The translations under genes were made by a program, and so were the position numbers. A stretch of DNA of 64,000 bases from Aminomonas paucivorans DSM 12260. Its GTDB lineage: Bacteria; Synergistota; Synergistia; Synergistales; Synergistaceae. The first letter of the stretch is position 1, and the number at the start of each line of letters is the position of its first letter. This document shows positions 49,136 through 57,475 of the stretch, piece after piece. The stretch is taken from positions 1,459,812-1,523,811 of the forward strand of contig NZ_CM001022.1 in the NCBI RefSeq assembly GCF_000165795.1. Reading direction: 5' to 3'. The notes under the pieces are model-generated. The model had not been told where the DNA came from and searched no databases. It saw nothing but the letters and a program-made list of their open reading frames with translations.

Positions 49136-50080
49136 GTGGACCAACTAATCCAACGGGCCCTCAGCGGGGAACCTCGATCCGTCGCCCGCCTCATCAGTCT
49201 CGTGGAAAGCGATTCCCCCTTCGTAGAACGGGTGATGAAGCAGCTCTACCCTCACTCCGGAAAAGCCCAGATCATCGGCATCACGGGAAGCCCGGGGGCA
49301 GGGAAAAGCACTCTGGTAGACAAACTGATCCGCAGGTTCAAGAAAGACGGGAAACAGGTGGGGATCATCGCCGTGGACCCGTCGAGCCCCTTCTCCGGGG
49401 GGGCCATCCTGGGAGACCGACTGCGCATGCAGGACCACGCCCTGGACCCGGACGTGTTCATCCGCAGCATGGGGACCCGGGGTTCCCTGGGGGGAGTCAG
49501 CCGGGCAACCCATGAGGCGGCTCTCATTCTGGATGCCTGCGGCAAGGACGTCATCCTCATCGAGACGGTGGGGGTCGGCCAATCGGAGATCGACATCGTC
49601 AAGATCGCCGACACGGTCTGCCTGGTCCTGGTCCCCGGCATGGGAGACGACGTCCAGATCATGAAGGCCGGAATCATGGAGATTGCGGACGTCTTCCTGG
49701 TGAACAAAGCGGATCGGGAAGGGGCAGACAAAGTGGTGGCGGATGTCCGCATCATGCTGGACCTGAGCCCCCAGAAGGCTTGGCGTCCCCCGGTGCTCAA
49801 GACGGCGGCGGAAAAAGACACGGGAATCGACGAAGCCGCAGCGGCCATCGATTCCCACAGCGCTTTCCTTCAGAAGACCGAGGAGGGCCGGATGCGCCGC
49901 TACGCCCGACTGGAGATGGAAGTGGAGGGAATCCTCCGCAGGGAGATCGCGTCCCTGGTGGAACGCGCCTGGGCGGAGCGAAAGGATCAGGGGGTCCTGG
50001 AGGCATTGGAGGAACGTCGCATGGACCCTTACTCTCTTGCGGGAGACCTGCTGGACGGAGTTTTCTCCGCCAGGGGGTAG
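49136..50080 (+). CDS. meaB: MeaB/ArgK-family G-protein chaperone
   Basis: A 314-residue SIMIBI-class GTPase. GITGSPGAGKSTLVDKLIR is the P-loop (about residues 48-66); VDPSSPFSGGAILGDRLRM, VIEAVGVGQSE-type ETVGVGQSEIDI and LVNKADREGAD complete the G motifs. In this family the protein protects and reactivates adenosylcobalamin-dependent methylmalonyl-CoA mutase. The mutase is not adjacent. GTG 49136 has GAAGGAG 8 nt upstream, better than TTG 49130. A TATGAT at 49091 could be a -10. A terminator follows. Confidence 0.92.
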   Translation: MDQLIQRALSGEPRSVARLISLVESDSPFVERVMKQLYPHSGKAQIIGITGSPGAGKSTLVDKLIRRFKKDGKQVGIIAVDPSSPFSGGAILGDRLRMQDHALDPDVFIRSMGTRGSLGGVSRATHEAALILDACGKDVILIETVGVGQSEIDIVKIADTVCLVLVPGMGDDVQIMKAGIMEIADVFLVNKADREGADKVVADVRIMLDLSPQKAWRPPVLKTAAEKDTGIDEAAAAIDSHSAFLQKTEEGRMRRYARLEMEVEGILRREIASLVERAWAERKDQGVLEALEERRMDPYSLAGDLLDGVFSARG

Positions 50081-50107
50081 TTCGAAGCGGCAGGACGGGA
50101 CGCCCTC

Positions 50108-50142
50108 GGGGACAGACCATCGGTGATGGCTGTCCCCTTTTT
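50108..50142 (+). terminator. Terminator after meaB
   Basis: GGGGACAG pairs with CTGTCCCC, with an inner CCATC/GATGG stem, followed by TTTTT. A possible extended -10 for the next gene (TGG-GATAAT) lies at 50144-50152. Confidence 0.85.
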
Positions 50143-50196
50143 ATGGGATAATGACCCCGAGAAGTCTCCTTTCGGGAGGACAAGCACAAGGAGGTC

Positions 50197-51315
50197 ATGG
50201 ATCATATGCGATTGGCCATCGGTTCGGACCATGCGGGATTTCCCCTGAAGGAACGCCTCAAGTCCCATCTGGAGGGGGCAGGGCACGAGGTCCAGGACGG
50301 AGGAACCTGCTCCGCCGAGACCCGGGTGGACTTCCCCGACTGGGCGTTCAAGGTCTCCGAACTCGTGGTTTCCGGGAAGGCGGAGCGAGGGATCCTGGTG
50401 TGCGGCAGCGGCATCGGCATGAGCATCGCCGCCAACAAGGTTCCGGGAATCTACGCCGCCCTCTGCCACGACATCTACGGAGCCCGGCTTTCCAGACTGC
50501 ACAACAACAGCAACGTCCTGGTCCTGGGAGGCCGGGTCACGGGAGAGGACCTGGCCCTGGAGATTCTGGACACCTGGATGGCCTCTCCCTTCCTGGAGGA
50601 TCGCTACCGGGTCCGGCTTCAGAAGATCCAGGACTACGAAAGCCGCGTCTCCCCAGGGGCCGCGGGCCCGGGAAAGGCAGGCGGTTTGGGGCGGGTGTTG
50701 GTCATCGACCACCCCCTCATCCAGCACAAGCTGGGTCTGGTGCGCGACAAGAACACCTCGGTCAAGGATTTCCGGGAACTGGTTCAGGAGATCGCCGGCC
50801 TGATGGTCTACGAGGTGACCCGATCCCTCTCCCTGGAGGAGATCGAGGTACACACCCCCCTGGGCCCCACCAAAGCCTTCAGCCTGTCGGGCAAGAAGAT
50901 GGCGGTGGTCCCGGTGCTTCGGGCAGGGCTGGGGATGGTGGAGGGGATCCTGCGGCTCATCCCCAACGCCAAGGTGGGACACATCGGGCTGTACCGGGAT
51001 CCCCACACCTTGGAACCGGTGGAGTATTACTGCAAACTTCCCGGAGACATCGAGGATCGGGATATCTACGTGGTGGATCCCATGCTGGCCACCGGGGGCT
51101 CCGCCGCCGCAGCCATCGAACTGGTGAAGCGCCAGGGGGGCAAGCGCATCTCCCTGGTCTCCCTTATCGCCGCTCCGGAAGGGGTGGAGCGGGTCCGGGG
51201 CCAGCATCCCGAAGTGGACATCTTCACGGCAGCCCTGGACAGCCACCTGAACGACCACGGCTACATCGTCCCGGGCCTGGGGGACGCGGGCGACCGGCTG
51301 TTCGGGACGAAATAA
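50197..51315 (+). CDS. Fused ribose-5-phosphate isomerase B and uracil phosphoribosyltransferase
   Basis: A 372-residue fusion. Residues 1-148 are Rpi[16 protein letters not shown] at the N-terminus and [15 protein letters not shown] with catalytic-type Cys69, ending in a helix ([15 protein letters not shown]). A Gly/Pro-rich linker (149-164) leads to Upp at 165-372, with [29 protein letters not shown], the PRPP loop [12 protein letters not shown] (292-303) and the C-terminal GDAGDRLFG. RpiB interconverts ribulose- and ribose-5-phosphate; Upp makes UMP from uracil and PRPP. The two are linked only through PRPP synthesis from ribose-5-phosphate. No frameshift or internal stop is present, and the joint is in frame. 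The ATG has AAGGAGG upstream. Confidence 0.92.
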   Translation: MDHMRLAIGSDHAGFPLKERLKSHLEGAGHEVQDGGTCSAETRVDFPDWAFKVSELVVSGKAERGILVCGSGIGMSIAANKVPGIYAALCHDIYGARLSRLHNNSNVLVLGGRVTGEDLALEILDTWMASPFLEDRYRVRLQKIQDYESRVSPGAAGPGKAGGLGRVLVIDHPLIQHKLGLVRDKNTSVKDFRELVQEIAGLMVYEVTRSLSLEEIEVHTPLGPTKAFSLSGKKMAVVPVLRAGLGMVEGILRLIPNAKVGHIGLYRDPHTLEPVEYYCKLPGDIEDRDIYVVDPMLATGGSAAAAIELVKRQGGKRISLVSLIAAPEGVERVRGQHPEVDIFTAALDSHLNDHGYIVPGLGDAGDRLFGTK

Positions 51316-51381
51316 GCGAGCCATGAAACCGATCCTGCCTCGTATCGGGATGCGGCGTCCTGCCGGAGGAGTCGAGGCGCA

Positions 51382-52254
51382 TTGAAAAGCTCCCTGACGG
51401 TGGCTCTGTGCACCTTTCTCTGGAGCCTGGTGGCCACCCCCGTTTCCATCGGCCTGTCTCGGATGTTCCGCCTTTTGGACATCCCGGGAGGCCGCAAGAC
51501 CCATGAGGACATCACCCCCCGCGGGGCGGGCATCGTGCTTTGGATGGGCTTCCTCCTCTGGTCCCTGGTAGTCGGAGGGAGGGGACTTACCGCGCCCTAC
51601 GTGGCCACAGGAGCCACGGGGGTCTTTTTGGTGGGCTACATGGACGACATGCACCCTCTCCCGCCCCTGCTGCGGCTGGCCCTCCACCTGGCGGCGGCCT
51701 TCTGGGTCACCCTGCCGCTGCCTGTAGCCCCGACGGAGAGGGTGCTTCTGGGTTTATGGATCGCTGGCCTGACCAACGCCTTCAACCTCATCGACGGCAT
51801 GGACGGTCTCTCCTTGAGCCTTTCCCTGGTGACCATCCTGGTAGCCTGCGCCTTTTCGGGCCCCCTCACCTGGCTTCCCTTCGCAGGGCTGGTGGCGGGA
51901 GTCCTGGTGTGGAACTTCCCCCATGCCCGCACCTTCCTCGGCGACGGGGGCAGCACGCTCCTGGGGTTTCTGTGTTCCTCCCAGCTCGCCTGGGATCTTT
52001 ATTCCGTCCCCCAGCGGACGGGTTTGTGGATCTTCGCGGGGATTCTGGTCCTGGTAGGAGGCGTTCCGGTGCTGGACACCTGCGTCGCCATGGGCAGAAG
52101 GATCCTGCTGGGCCGTTCCCCCTTCTCTCCAGACCGGGGACACGCGCACCATCGCCTTCTGGACCGGGGGGTCTCCAAGGGGACGACCCTGGCCCTCCTG
52201 TCGGCGGGCCATTTGGGATTGGTCAGCCTGGGTTTTTTTCTGGCATGGCCTTAG
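51382..52254 (+). CDS. WecA/TagO-like undecaprenyl-phosphate sugar-1-phosphate transferase
   Basis: A 290-residue polytopic membrane enzyme of the PNPT family. Signature loops are GYMDDMHPLPPLLRLALH, LTNAFNLIDGMDGLS, FPHARTFLGDGGS and the late GHAHHRLLDRG motif of the WecA/TagO branch. It would transfer GlcNAc-1-phosphate (or a related sugar phosphate) to undecaprenyl phosphate to start a surface glycan. At 290 residues it is shorter than the usual ~330-360, so helices may be missing or loops short. The TTG start has GGAGGAG about 10 nt upstream and overlaps the stop of a 20-codon ORF (51323-51385). Confidence 0.88.
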   Translation: MKSSLTVALCTFLWSLVATPVSIGLSRMFRLLDIPGGRKTHEDITPRGAGIVLWMGFLLWSLVVGGRGLTAPYVATGATGVFLVGYMDDMHPLPPLLRLALHLAAAFWVTLPLPVAPTERVLLGLWIAGLTNAFNLIDGMDGLSLSLSLVTILVACAFSGPLTWLPFAGLVAGVLVWNFPHARTFLGDGGSTLLGFLCSSQLAWDLYSVPQRTGLWIFAGILVLVGGVPVLDTCVAMGRRILLGRSPFSPDRGHAHHRLLDRGVSKGTTLALLSAGHLGLVSLGFFLAWP

Positions 52255-52294
52255 CACGAACGAATCGTCACCATCACGGAGGAGGAGCACGTTC

Positions 52295-53449
52295 ATGAGC
52301 GACCTGACCCCCTATCGGGTGGTCTGCGTGGTGGGCACCCGCCCGGAAGCCATCAAGATGGCTCCGGTGGTGTTAGCCCTGCGGGAAGACCCCCGTTTCG
52401 AACCCTTTTTGCTGGCTACGGGGCAGCATGCGCAAATGCTCTACCAGGCACTGGAACCCTTCGGTCTGGTTCCGGACGTGGACCTGCGGATCATGAAGGA
52501 GAAGCAATCCCTGGATTACGTGACCGCCTCGGTGCTGGAGAAGGTGGGGGAGGTCCTCGATCGCTGGACCCCCCGGGCGATCCTGGTTCATGGTGACACC
52601 ACCACGACCATGGCGGCGACCCTTGCCGGATTCTATCGGCACCTTCCCGTGGGACACGTGGAGGCGGGACTGCGCAGCAGGGACATGGATAAACCCTTCC
52701 CCGAGGAGATGAACCGGGTCGTAACGGACCGCCTCTCCTCCCTGTGGTTCGCCCCCACGGAAGGGTCACGGGATAACCTCTTGGGGGAAGGGGTTCGGGA
52801 GGACCGCATCTGGGTCACGGGCAATACGGTGATCGACGCCCTCCTCTGGACCCGATCCCGCGTGGAGATCCCGGGGGAGCCGGCTCTGGGTCCAGTGCTG
52901 GGGAACGTTCCCTTCCTGCTGGTGACCGCCCATCGCCGAGAATCCTGGGGAGCCCCCCTGGAGAGCATCGCCCGTTCCGTCAAGGAACTCCTGGATCGCC
53001 ACGGGGACCTCCACGCGGTGGTGCCCATGCACCGAAACCCGGAGGTGCGAGAAATCCTGAGGCGTCACCTGGGAAGTGAAGAAAGAGCCATCCTCTGCGA
53101 TCCCCTGGATTATCCGGACTTCGTGTGGGCCATGTCCCGCGCCCGCCTGATCTTGAGCGACAGCGGAGGGGTCCAGGAGGAGGCTTCGGCCCTCCGGAAA
53201 CCCGTGCTGATCCTCCGGGAAGTCACGGAACGCCCCGAGGCCCTGACATCCGGCAGCGGCATCCTGGTGGGCACTTCGGAAGAACGAATCCTCCAGACGG
53301 CGGGGGGGCTTCTGCAGGACTCCGCAGCCTATGAAACGTTGCAGCAGCGGTGCGGCACTCCCTTCGGGGACGGGAAGGCGTCGGAGCGCATTGCGGAAGC
53401 CTTGGGAACCTTTTTGACTCAATCGGGAATCAAGGGTTGCAGAGGATGA
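52295..53449 (+). CDS. wecB: UDP-N-acetylglucosamine 2-epimerase (non-hydrolysing)
   Basis: A 384-residue GT-B-fold enzyme that interconverts UDP-GlcNAc and UDP-ManNAc. The N-terminal VVCVVGTRPEAIKMAPVVLA, HGDTTTTMAATLAGF, VGHVEAGLRSRDMDKPFPEE (motif given in part), TAHRRESWG and SDSGGVQEEASALRKPVL are all present. Length is normal. It lies 40 nt after the WecA-like gene, consistent with a surface polysaccharide containing ManNAc or its derivatives. Confidence 0.94.
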   Translation: MSDLTPYRVVCVVGTRPEAIKMAPVVLALREDPRFEPFLLATGQHAQMLYQALEPFGLVPDVDLRIMKEKQSLDYVTASVLEKVGEVLDRWTPRAILVHGDTTTTMAATLAGFYRHLPVGHVEAGLRSRDMDKPFPEEMNRVVTDRLSSLWFAPTEGSRDNLLGEGVREDRIWVTGNTVIDALLWTRSRVEIPGEPALGPVLGNVPFLLVTAHRRESWGAPLESIARSVKELLDRHGDLHAVVPMHRNPEVREILRRHLGSEERAILCDPLDYPDFVWAMSRARLILSDSGGVQEEASALRKPVLILREVTERPEALTSGSGILVGTSEERILQTAGGLLQDSAAYETLQQRCGTPFGDGKASERIAEALGTFLTQSGIKGCRG

Positions 53450-53489
53450 GGGACCACGCGGCTCTTCCCGAAGAAGGGATGAAAACCCG

Positions 53490-54794
53490 ATGGAGAATGG
53501 AGTGAAGGACGTGACCAGCCGCCTGGTGATTCAAGGGGGTACCCCCTTGCGGGGAAGCCTGACCGCTCAGGGCGCGAAAAACGCGGCACTCCCTGTGATG
53601 GCCTCGGCGCTCCTGCTGAAAGGGCGGAGGCTGACCTTGGACCGGGTCCCCAACCTGCACGACATCCACACCATGGCAGACCTGCTCCGGCACCTGGGGG
53701 TACAGATCGAGTTCAAGGGACAGCGCATGACCTTGGACGTCCCGGAGGATCTGCAATGGGAGACGCCCTCGGCCCTGGTGCGCAAGATGCGCGCCTCCTC
53801 CCTGGTTCTGGGCCCCCTGATCGCCCGCTGCGGGAGGGCCATCCTCCCCCTGCCGGGAGGGTGCGCCATCGGCAGCCGCCCCATGGACTTCCACCTGAAG
53901 GGGCTGGCCAAGATGGGCGCTTCCTTCGACCTGGTCCACGGGGCGGTGCATGCGGAGACCCCTCGGCTTCGCCCGGGGCGGATCTACCTGGACTTCCCTT
54001 CCGTGGGGGCCACGGAAAACCTCCTCATGGCAGCGGTGCTCACGGAGGGGGAGACCATCATCGAAAACGCCGCGCGGGAACCGGAGATCGTCAACCTGGC
54101 GGAAACCCTCCGGGCCATGGGAGCCCAGGTGGAGGGGGAGGGAAGCGGCACCCTCCGCGTGGAGGGACAGAAAGACCTCCAGGATGCGGAGGTCCGGATC
54201 ATTCCGGACCGCATCGAGGCCAGCACATACCTGCTGGCCGGGGTCATCACCCGTGGCCGCGTGACGGTGAAGGACATCGTACCCGACCACATCGAAGCCC
54301 TCCTCTCCAAATTGGAGGAAGCGGGGGTGGGGATCCAGATCCAAGGAGATAGCGTCACCGTCCAGGCCCCGGACCGATGGAAGGGCGTTTCCCTGAAGAC
54401 CCTTCCCTACCCGGGTTTCCCTACGGACCTTCAGCCGCAGATCATGGCGACCCTCACCCTGGCGGAAGGAACCAGCGTCATCCACGAAAGCGTGTTCGAC
54501 GCCCGCTTCCTGCACGTGGGAGAATTCAAGCGGATGGGCGCCAAAATCGAGCTGCAGGGGAACACGGCGGTGGTGACGGGGGTTTCGGAACTGGTGGGGG
54601 CGGACGTCCACGCCTCGGACCTGCGGGCCGGGGCCGCCCTGGTCCTTCTGGGCCTGGCGGCCCGAGATGAGACGACGATTCACGAATTGGGACACATCTG
54701 GAGAGGTTACGAAGGACTGGTGGAGAAACTGCGAGCGCTGGGAGCCAACGTGGTGGTCCTGGATGCCTCGGCCGATGATCCACGCCACCGCTGA
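53490..54794 (+). CDS. murA: UDP-N-acetylglucosamine 1-carboxyvinyltransferase
   Basis: A 434-residue MurA, first committed enzyme of peptidoglycan synthesis (phosphoenolpyruvate plus UDP-GlcNAc). Key residues: Lys30-Asn31 in AQGAKNAALPV, catalytic Cys125 in LPGGCAIGSRPMD (fosfomycin-sensitive type), and the DLQPQIMATLTLAEG core. ATG 53490 is used; GTG 53511 would give a product seven residues shorter. The gene stands near wecA-like, wecB and uppS, an envelope-precursor neighbourhood. Confidence 0.95.
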   Translation: MENGVKDVTSRLVIQGGTPLRGSLTAQGAKNAALPVMASALLLKGRRLTLDRVPNLHDIHTMADLLRHLGVQIEFKGQRMTLDVPEDLQWETPSALVRKMRASSLVLGPLIARCGRAILPLPGGCAIGSRPMDFHLKGLAKMGASFDLVHGAVHAETPRLRPGRIYLDFPSVGATENLLMAAVLTEGETIIENAAREPEIVNLAETLRAMGAQVEGEGSGTLRVEGQKDLQDAEVRIIPDRIEASTYLLAGVITRGRVTVKDIVPDHIEALLSKLEEAGVGIQIQGDSVTVQAPDRWKGVSLKTLPYPGFPTDLQPQIMATLTLAEGTSVIHESVFDARFLHVGEFKRMGAKIELQGNTAVVTGVSELVGADVHASDLRAGAALVLLGLAARDETTIHELGHIWRGYEGLVEKLRALGANVVVLDASADDPRHR

Positions 54795-54821
54795 CCGGAA
54801 ACGCAAAGGAGGCATGGCGCC

Positions 54822-55934
54822 ATGACCTGGATGGAGCACCTGATCCGAAAACCCCTGGCAGAGCTGGAGCCGTACAAACCCGGGAAACCGGTGGGGGAGG
54901 TACAGCGGGAATACGGTCTTCGGGAGATCATCCGCCTCTGCTCCAACGAGAATCCCTGGCCGCTCCCGGAACGGGTCCTGCAGGCGATCCGCGAAGCAGC
55001 GGGGGACATCCACCGCTACCCCGATCCCGCGGCCTACCACCTGCGAAGGGCCATCGCGAGGCACCTGGGCGTTTCGCCCCAGGAGACCATCGTAGGAGGG
55101 GGCACGGAGGGCATCCTCTACGCCTTCTTCCAAGCCCTGATCGACGAAGGGGACGAAGTGGTCTACCCCGTCCCCACCTATCCGATCTACCGCCTGGCGG
55201 CCTGCGCCGCCGGAGCGCGCTGCGTCACCCATCCCCTTCGGGAGGACCACACCGTGGACGTGGACGGGCTGGTGGCCCTCTGCGGGGAGCGGACCAAGGC
55301 CCTGGTGCTCTGCAACCCCAACAACCCGACGGGCAACATCCTCCCCCGGGCAGACCTCCTTCAGATGGCATCGCAGCTGGAGGAGAAACAGGTCCTCCTG
55401 GTGGTGGACGAGGCCTACGCGGAGTACGTAACGGACCCCCGGTACGTCTCGGGGGTGGACCTCTTCCGCCAGCTGGGCAACATCGTGATCCTGCGGACCT
55501 TCTCCAAGATCTACGGCCTGGCGGGACTGCGGGTGGGGTACGCCATCGCTCCGAAACCCGTGGTGGAGGCCTTTGCCAAGGTCCGCCGGGTCTTCGGGGT
55601 CAACAGCATCGGCCAGGCCGCCGCACTGGCAGCCCTGGAAGGACAGGACTTCATCGCCCAGGTCCGGGAACGCACCCTGTTGGAAAAGGAAAAGATGGTT
55701 CGGGGCATCACGGAGACGGGAGTCAAGGTCTTCTCGACCCAGACGAACTTCGTGCTTCTGGAACTGCCCAACGCCCCGGCGGTCTACGAGAACCTCCTTC
55801 GCGCGGGGATCATCGTCCGCCTGGGGGAAGACCTGGGAATGCCTGGAACCCTCCGGGTCACCGTGGGGCTCCCGGAGGAGAACGACCGTTTCCTGAAGGA
55901 ACTCCGCAGGGCCTTGCGACGTCTGGACCGGTAG
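54822..55934 (+). CDS. hisC: Histidinol-phosphate aminotransferase family (HisC-like)
   Basis: A 370-residue PLP-dependent aminotransferase, fold type I. Evidence: the N-terminal LEPYKPGKPVGEVQREYG typical of HisC, NENPWPLPERV, the GGGTEGILYAFF cofactor region, CNPNNPTGNILP, VVDEAYAEYV and the PLP lysine in RTFSKIYGLAGLRVGY. Other his genes are not nearby, so it may act in histidine synthesis or as a broad aromatic/imidazole aminotransferase. A GGAGG site precedes ATG 54822. Confidence 0.88.
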   Translation: MTWMEHLIRKPLAELEPYKPGKPVGEVQREYGLREIIRLCSNENPWPLPERVLQAIREAAGDIHRYPDPAAYHLRRAIARHLGVSPQETIVGGGTEGILYAFFQALIDEGDEVVYPVPTYPIYRLAACAAGARCVTHPLREDHTVDVDGLVALCGERTKALVLCNPNNPTGNILPRADLLQMASQLEEKQVLLVVDEAYAEYVTDPRYVSGVDLFRQLGNIVILRTFSKIYGLAGLRVGYAIAPKPVVEAFAKVRRVFGVNSIGQAAALAALEGQDFIAQVRERTLLEKEKMVRGITETGVKVFSTQTNFVLLELPNAPAVYENLLRAGIIVRLGEDLGMPGTLRVTVGLPEENDRFLKELRRALRRLDR

Positions 55935-55940
55935 CGCTTC

Positions 55941-56789
55941 ATGGCTGACGATGCTCCCTTTCCCCCGGAGGGGAACCGACCGAACCAGCTCTTCGCCTTC
56001 GTGGGACCTGCCGGGACGGGAAAGAGCCAACGGGCCCAGATGGTCGCCTCCTTCCTGGAAGCGGAGTACATCGTGGACGACGGCCTGGTGATCCACCGCG
56101 GTCAGATCGTCTGCGGGAAGAGCGCCAAGTCGGAGCGCAACCAGGTGCGGGCCATCCGAAGAGCCCTGTTTGAGTTTGAAGACCACCGCAGGGCGGTGGC
56201 AGGCTTCTTCGAACAGGCCCGCCCCTGCACGATCCTTCTGATCTCCACCTCCGAGGGCATGGCCAAACGCATCGCCCGAAAACTGGGGCTGCCGGAGCCC
56301 TGCCGTTTCCTGCACATCGAGGAAGTGGCCACCACGGAAGAGATCGCCCGGGCCCGAAGGGAACGCACCAGCAAAGGGCAGCACGTGATCCCCGTGTCCC
56401 ACGTGCAGGTGCGAAGGAACTTCACCGGGAAACTGGTGGGACGGTTGCGGGTTCTGTGGCGTCCCAAGGATCTCTACGAAGGGGAGAAGACCATCGTACG
56501 CCCTCCCTTCAACTTTTACGGGGAAGTGCACATCGAACCGGAGGCCATCGCCCAGCTGGTGGCCCATGTGGCCTTGATGACCGGCCAGGTGGGAAAGGTG
56601 GCGCAGGTCCGGGTTCGCCCGGAGGAAGACCAGCTTTCGGTGAGCATGGACCTGGCCCTGGAACCGGGAAGCCGCAACTTCACCGAGGTGGCCCGACAGG
56701 TCCGCCAGCGGGTGGCTTCCAGCGTCCGCTACTTCAGCGGCCTGGAGGTGCGGCAGGTGGACATCCAAATCAGCGAGGTGCTTGTTTGA
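55941..56789 (+). CDS. P-loop NTPase fused to a C-terminal Asp23/YloU-like domain
   Basis: A 282-residue two-domain protein. The N-terminus has a Walker A motif at residues 22-29 (FVGPAGTGKSQRAQMVA), followed by an AEYIVDDGLVIHRGQI segment and a stretch ILLISTSEGMAKRIARKLG, as in kinase-like P-loop folds. Residues 194-281 (GEVHIEPEAIAQLVAHVAL, then NFTEVARQVRQRVASSV and SGLEVRQVDIQISEV) match the Asp23/YloU pattern of an envelope-stress/cell-wall-associated domain. The NTPase substrate is unknown. It lies 6 nt after hisC, and its stop overlaps udg (TGATG). Confidence 0.8.
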   Translation: MADDAPFPPEGNRPNQLFAFVGPAGTGKSQRAQMVASFLEAEYIVDDGLVIHRGQIVCGKSAKSERNQVRAIRRALFEFEDHRRAVAGFFEQARPCTILLISTSEGMAKRIARKLGLPEPCRFLHIEEVATTEEIARARRERTSKGQHVIPVSHVQVRRNFTGKLVGRLRVLWRPKDLYEGEKTIVRPPFNFYGEVHIEPEAIAQLVAHVALMTGQVGKVAQVRVRPEEDQLSVSMDLALEPGSRNFTEVARQVRQRVASSVRYFSGLEVRQVDIQISEVLV

Positions 56790-57475
56790 TGACGGACCCG
56801 AGCGAGACCCGCAGCGGAGAAGAGCCCCTCTTCCAGCTCTCCCCCTCAGAACGCCGTCACCAAGAGGCGATTCTGCTGGAGGAAGCCCGACACCGCGTGG
56901 AAAGGTGCCTCCGATGCCCCCTGGGGAAAACGAGGAACAAATCGGTCTTCGGAGAGGGGAACCTTTGGGGCAAACTCCTTTTCGTCGGGGAAGGTCCCGG
57001 CGCGGACGAAGACGAGCAGGGCATGCCCTTCGTGGGGCGGGCAGGCCAGCTTCTGACGCAGATTCTCCAGGCTGCGGGGATCCGAAGAGAGGACGTCTAC
57101 ATCACCAACGTGGTCAAATGCCGTCCCCCGGGAAACCGGGTCCCCACCTTCGAGGAGATGATGGCCTGCGACGAATACCTGCAGACCCAGATCGCCCTGG
57201 GACGTCCGTCCCTCCTGGTGCTGCTGGGGAACACCCCGACGAAGTGGATCCTCAAGACCACCGAGGGGATCTCCAAACTTCGGGGGCGCTGGTTCTCCTG
57301 GAAGGGCATGTCCGTGCTCCCCATGTTCCACCCCAGCTACCTTCTCCGCTACCCTTCCTCCACCGAGGGGAGCCCCAAACACCTCACCTGGCTGGACATC
57401 CAGGAGGTCAAACGGAAGTGGGACGAGGTCCGAGGGACAGACCTCTGCTCGGAAGGGGAAGGACAGCTCTCATGA
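56789..57475 (+). CDS. Uracil-DNA glycosylase, family 4
   Basis: A 228-residue [4Fe-4S] UDG-like protein. RVERCLRCPLGKTRNKSVFG gives the first cysteine pair; LLFVGEGPGADEDEQGMPFVG is the catalytic motif 1 region; ITNVVKCRPPGNR and the late MFHPSYLLR motif follow. The last cysteine of the cluster is within the region around MMACDEYL. The family removes uracil from DNA and is typical of thermophiles and many anaerobes. The ATG overlaps the upstream stop. Confidence 0.92.
   Translation: MTDPSETRSGEEPLFQLSPSERRHQEAILLEEARHRVERCLRCPLGKTRNKSVFGEGNLWGKLLFVGEGPGADEDEQGMPFVGRAGQLLTQILQAAGIRREDVYITNVVKCRPPGNRVPTFEEMMACDEYLQTQIALGRPSLLVLLGNTPTKWILKTTEGISKLRGRWFSWKGMSVLPMFHPSYLLRYPSSTEGSPKHLTWLDIQEVKRKWDEVRGTDLCSEGEGQLS

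Noticed and set aside
53430-56768. A 1112-codon open frame on the minus strand across murA, hisC and the P-loop gene
   Set aside because: It is antisense to three well-supported genes, has no recognisable domains, and reflects high third-position GC.
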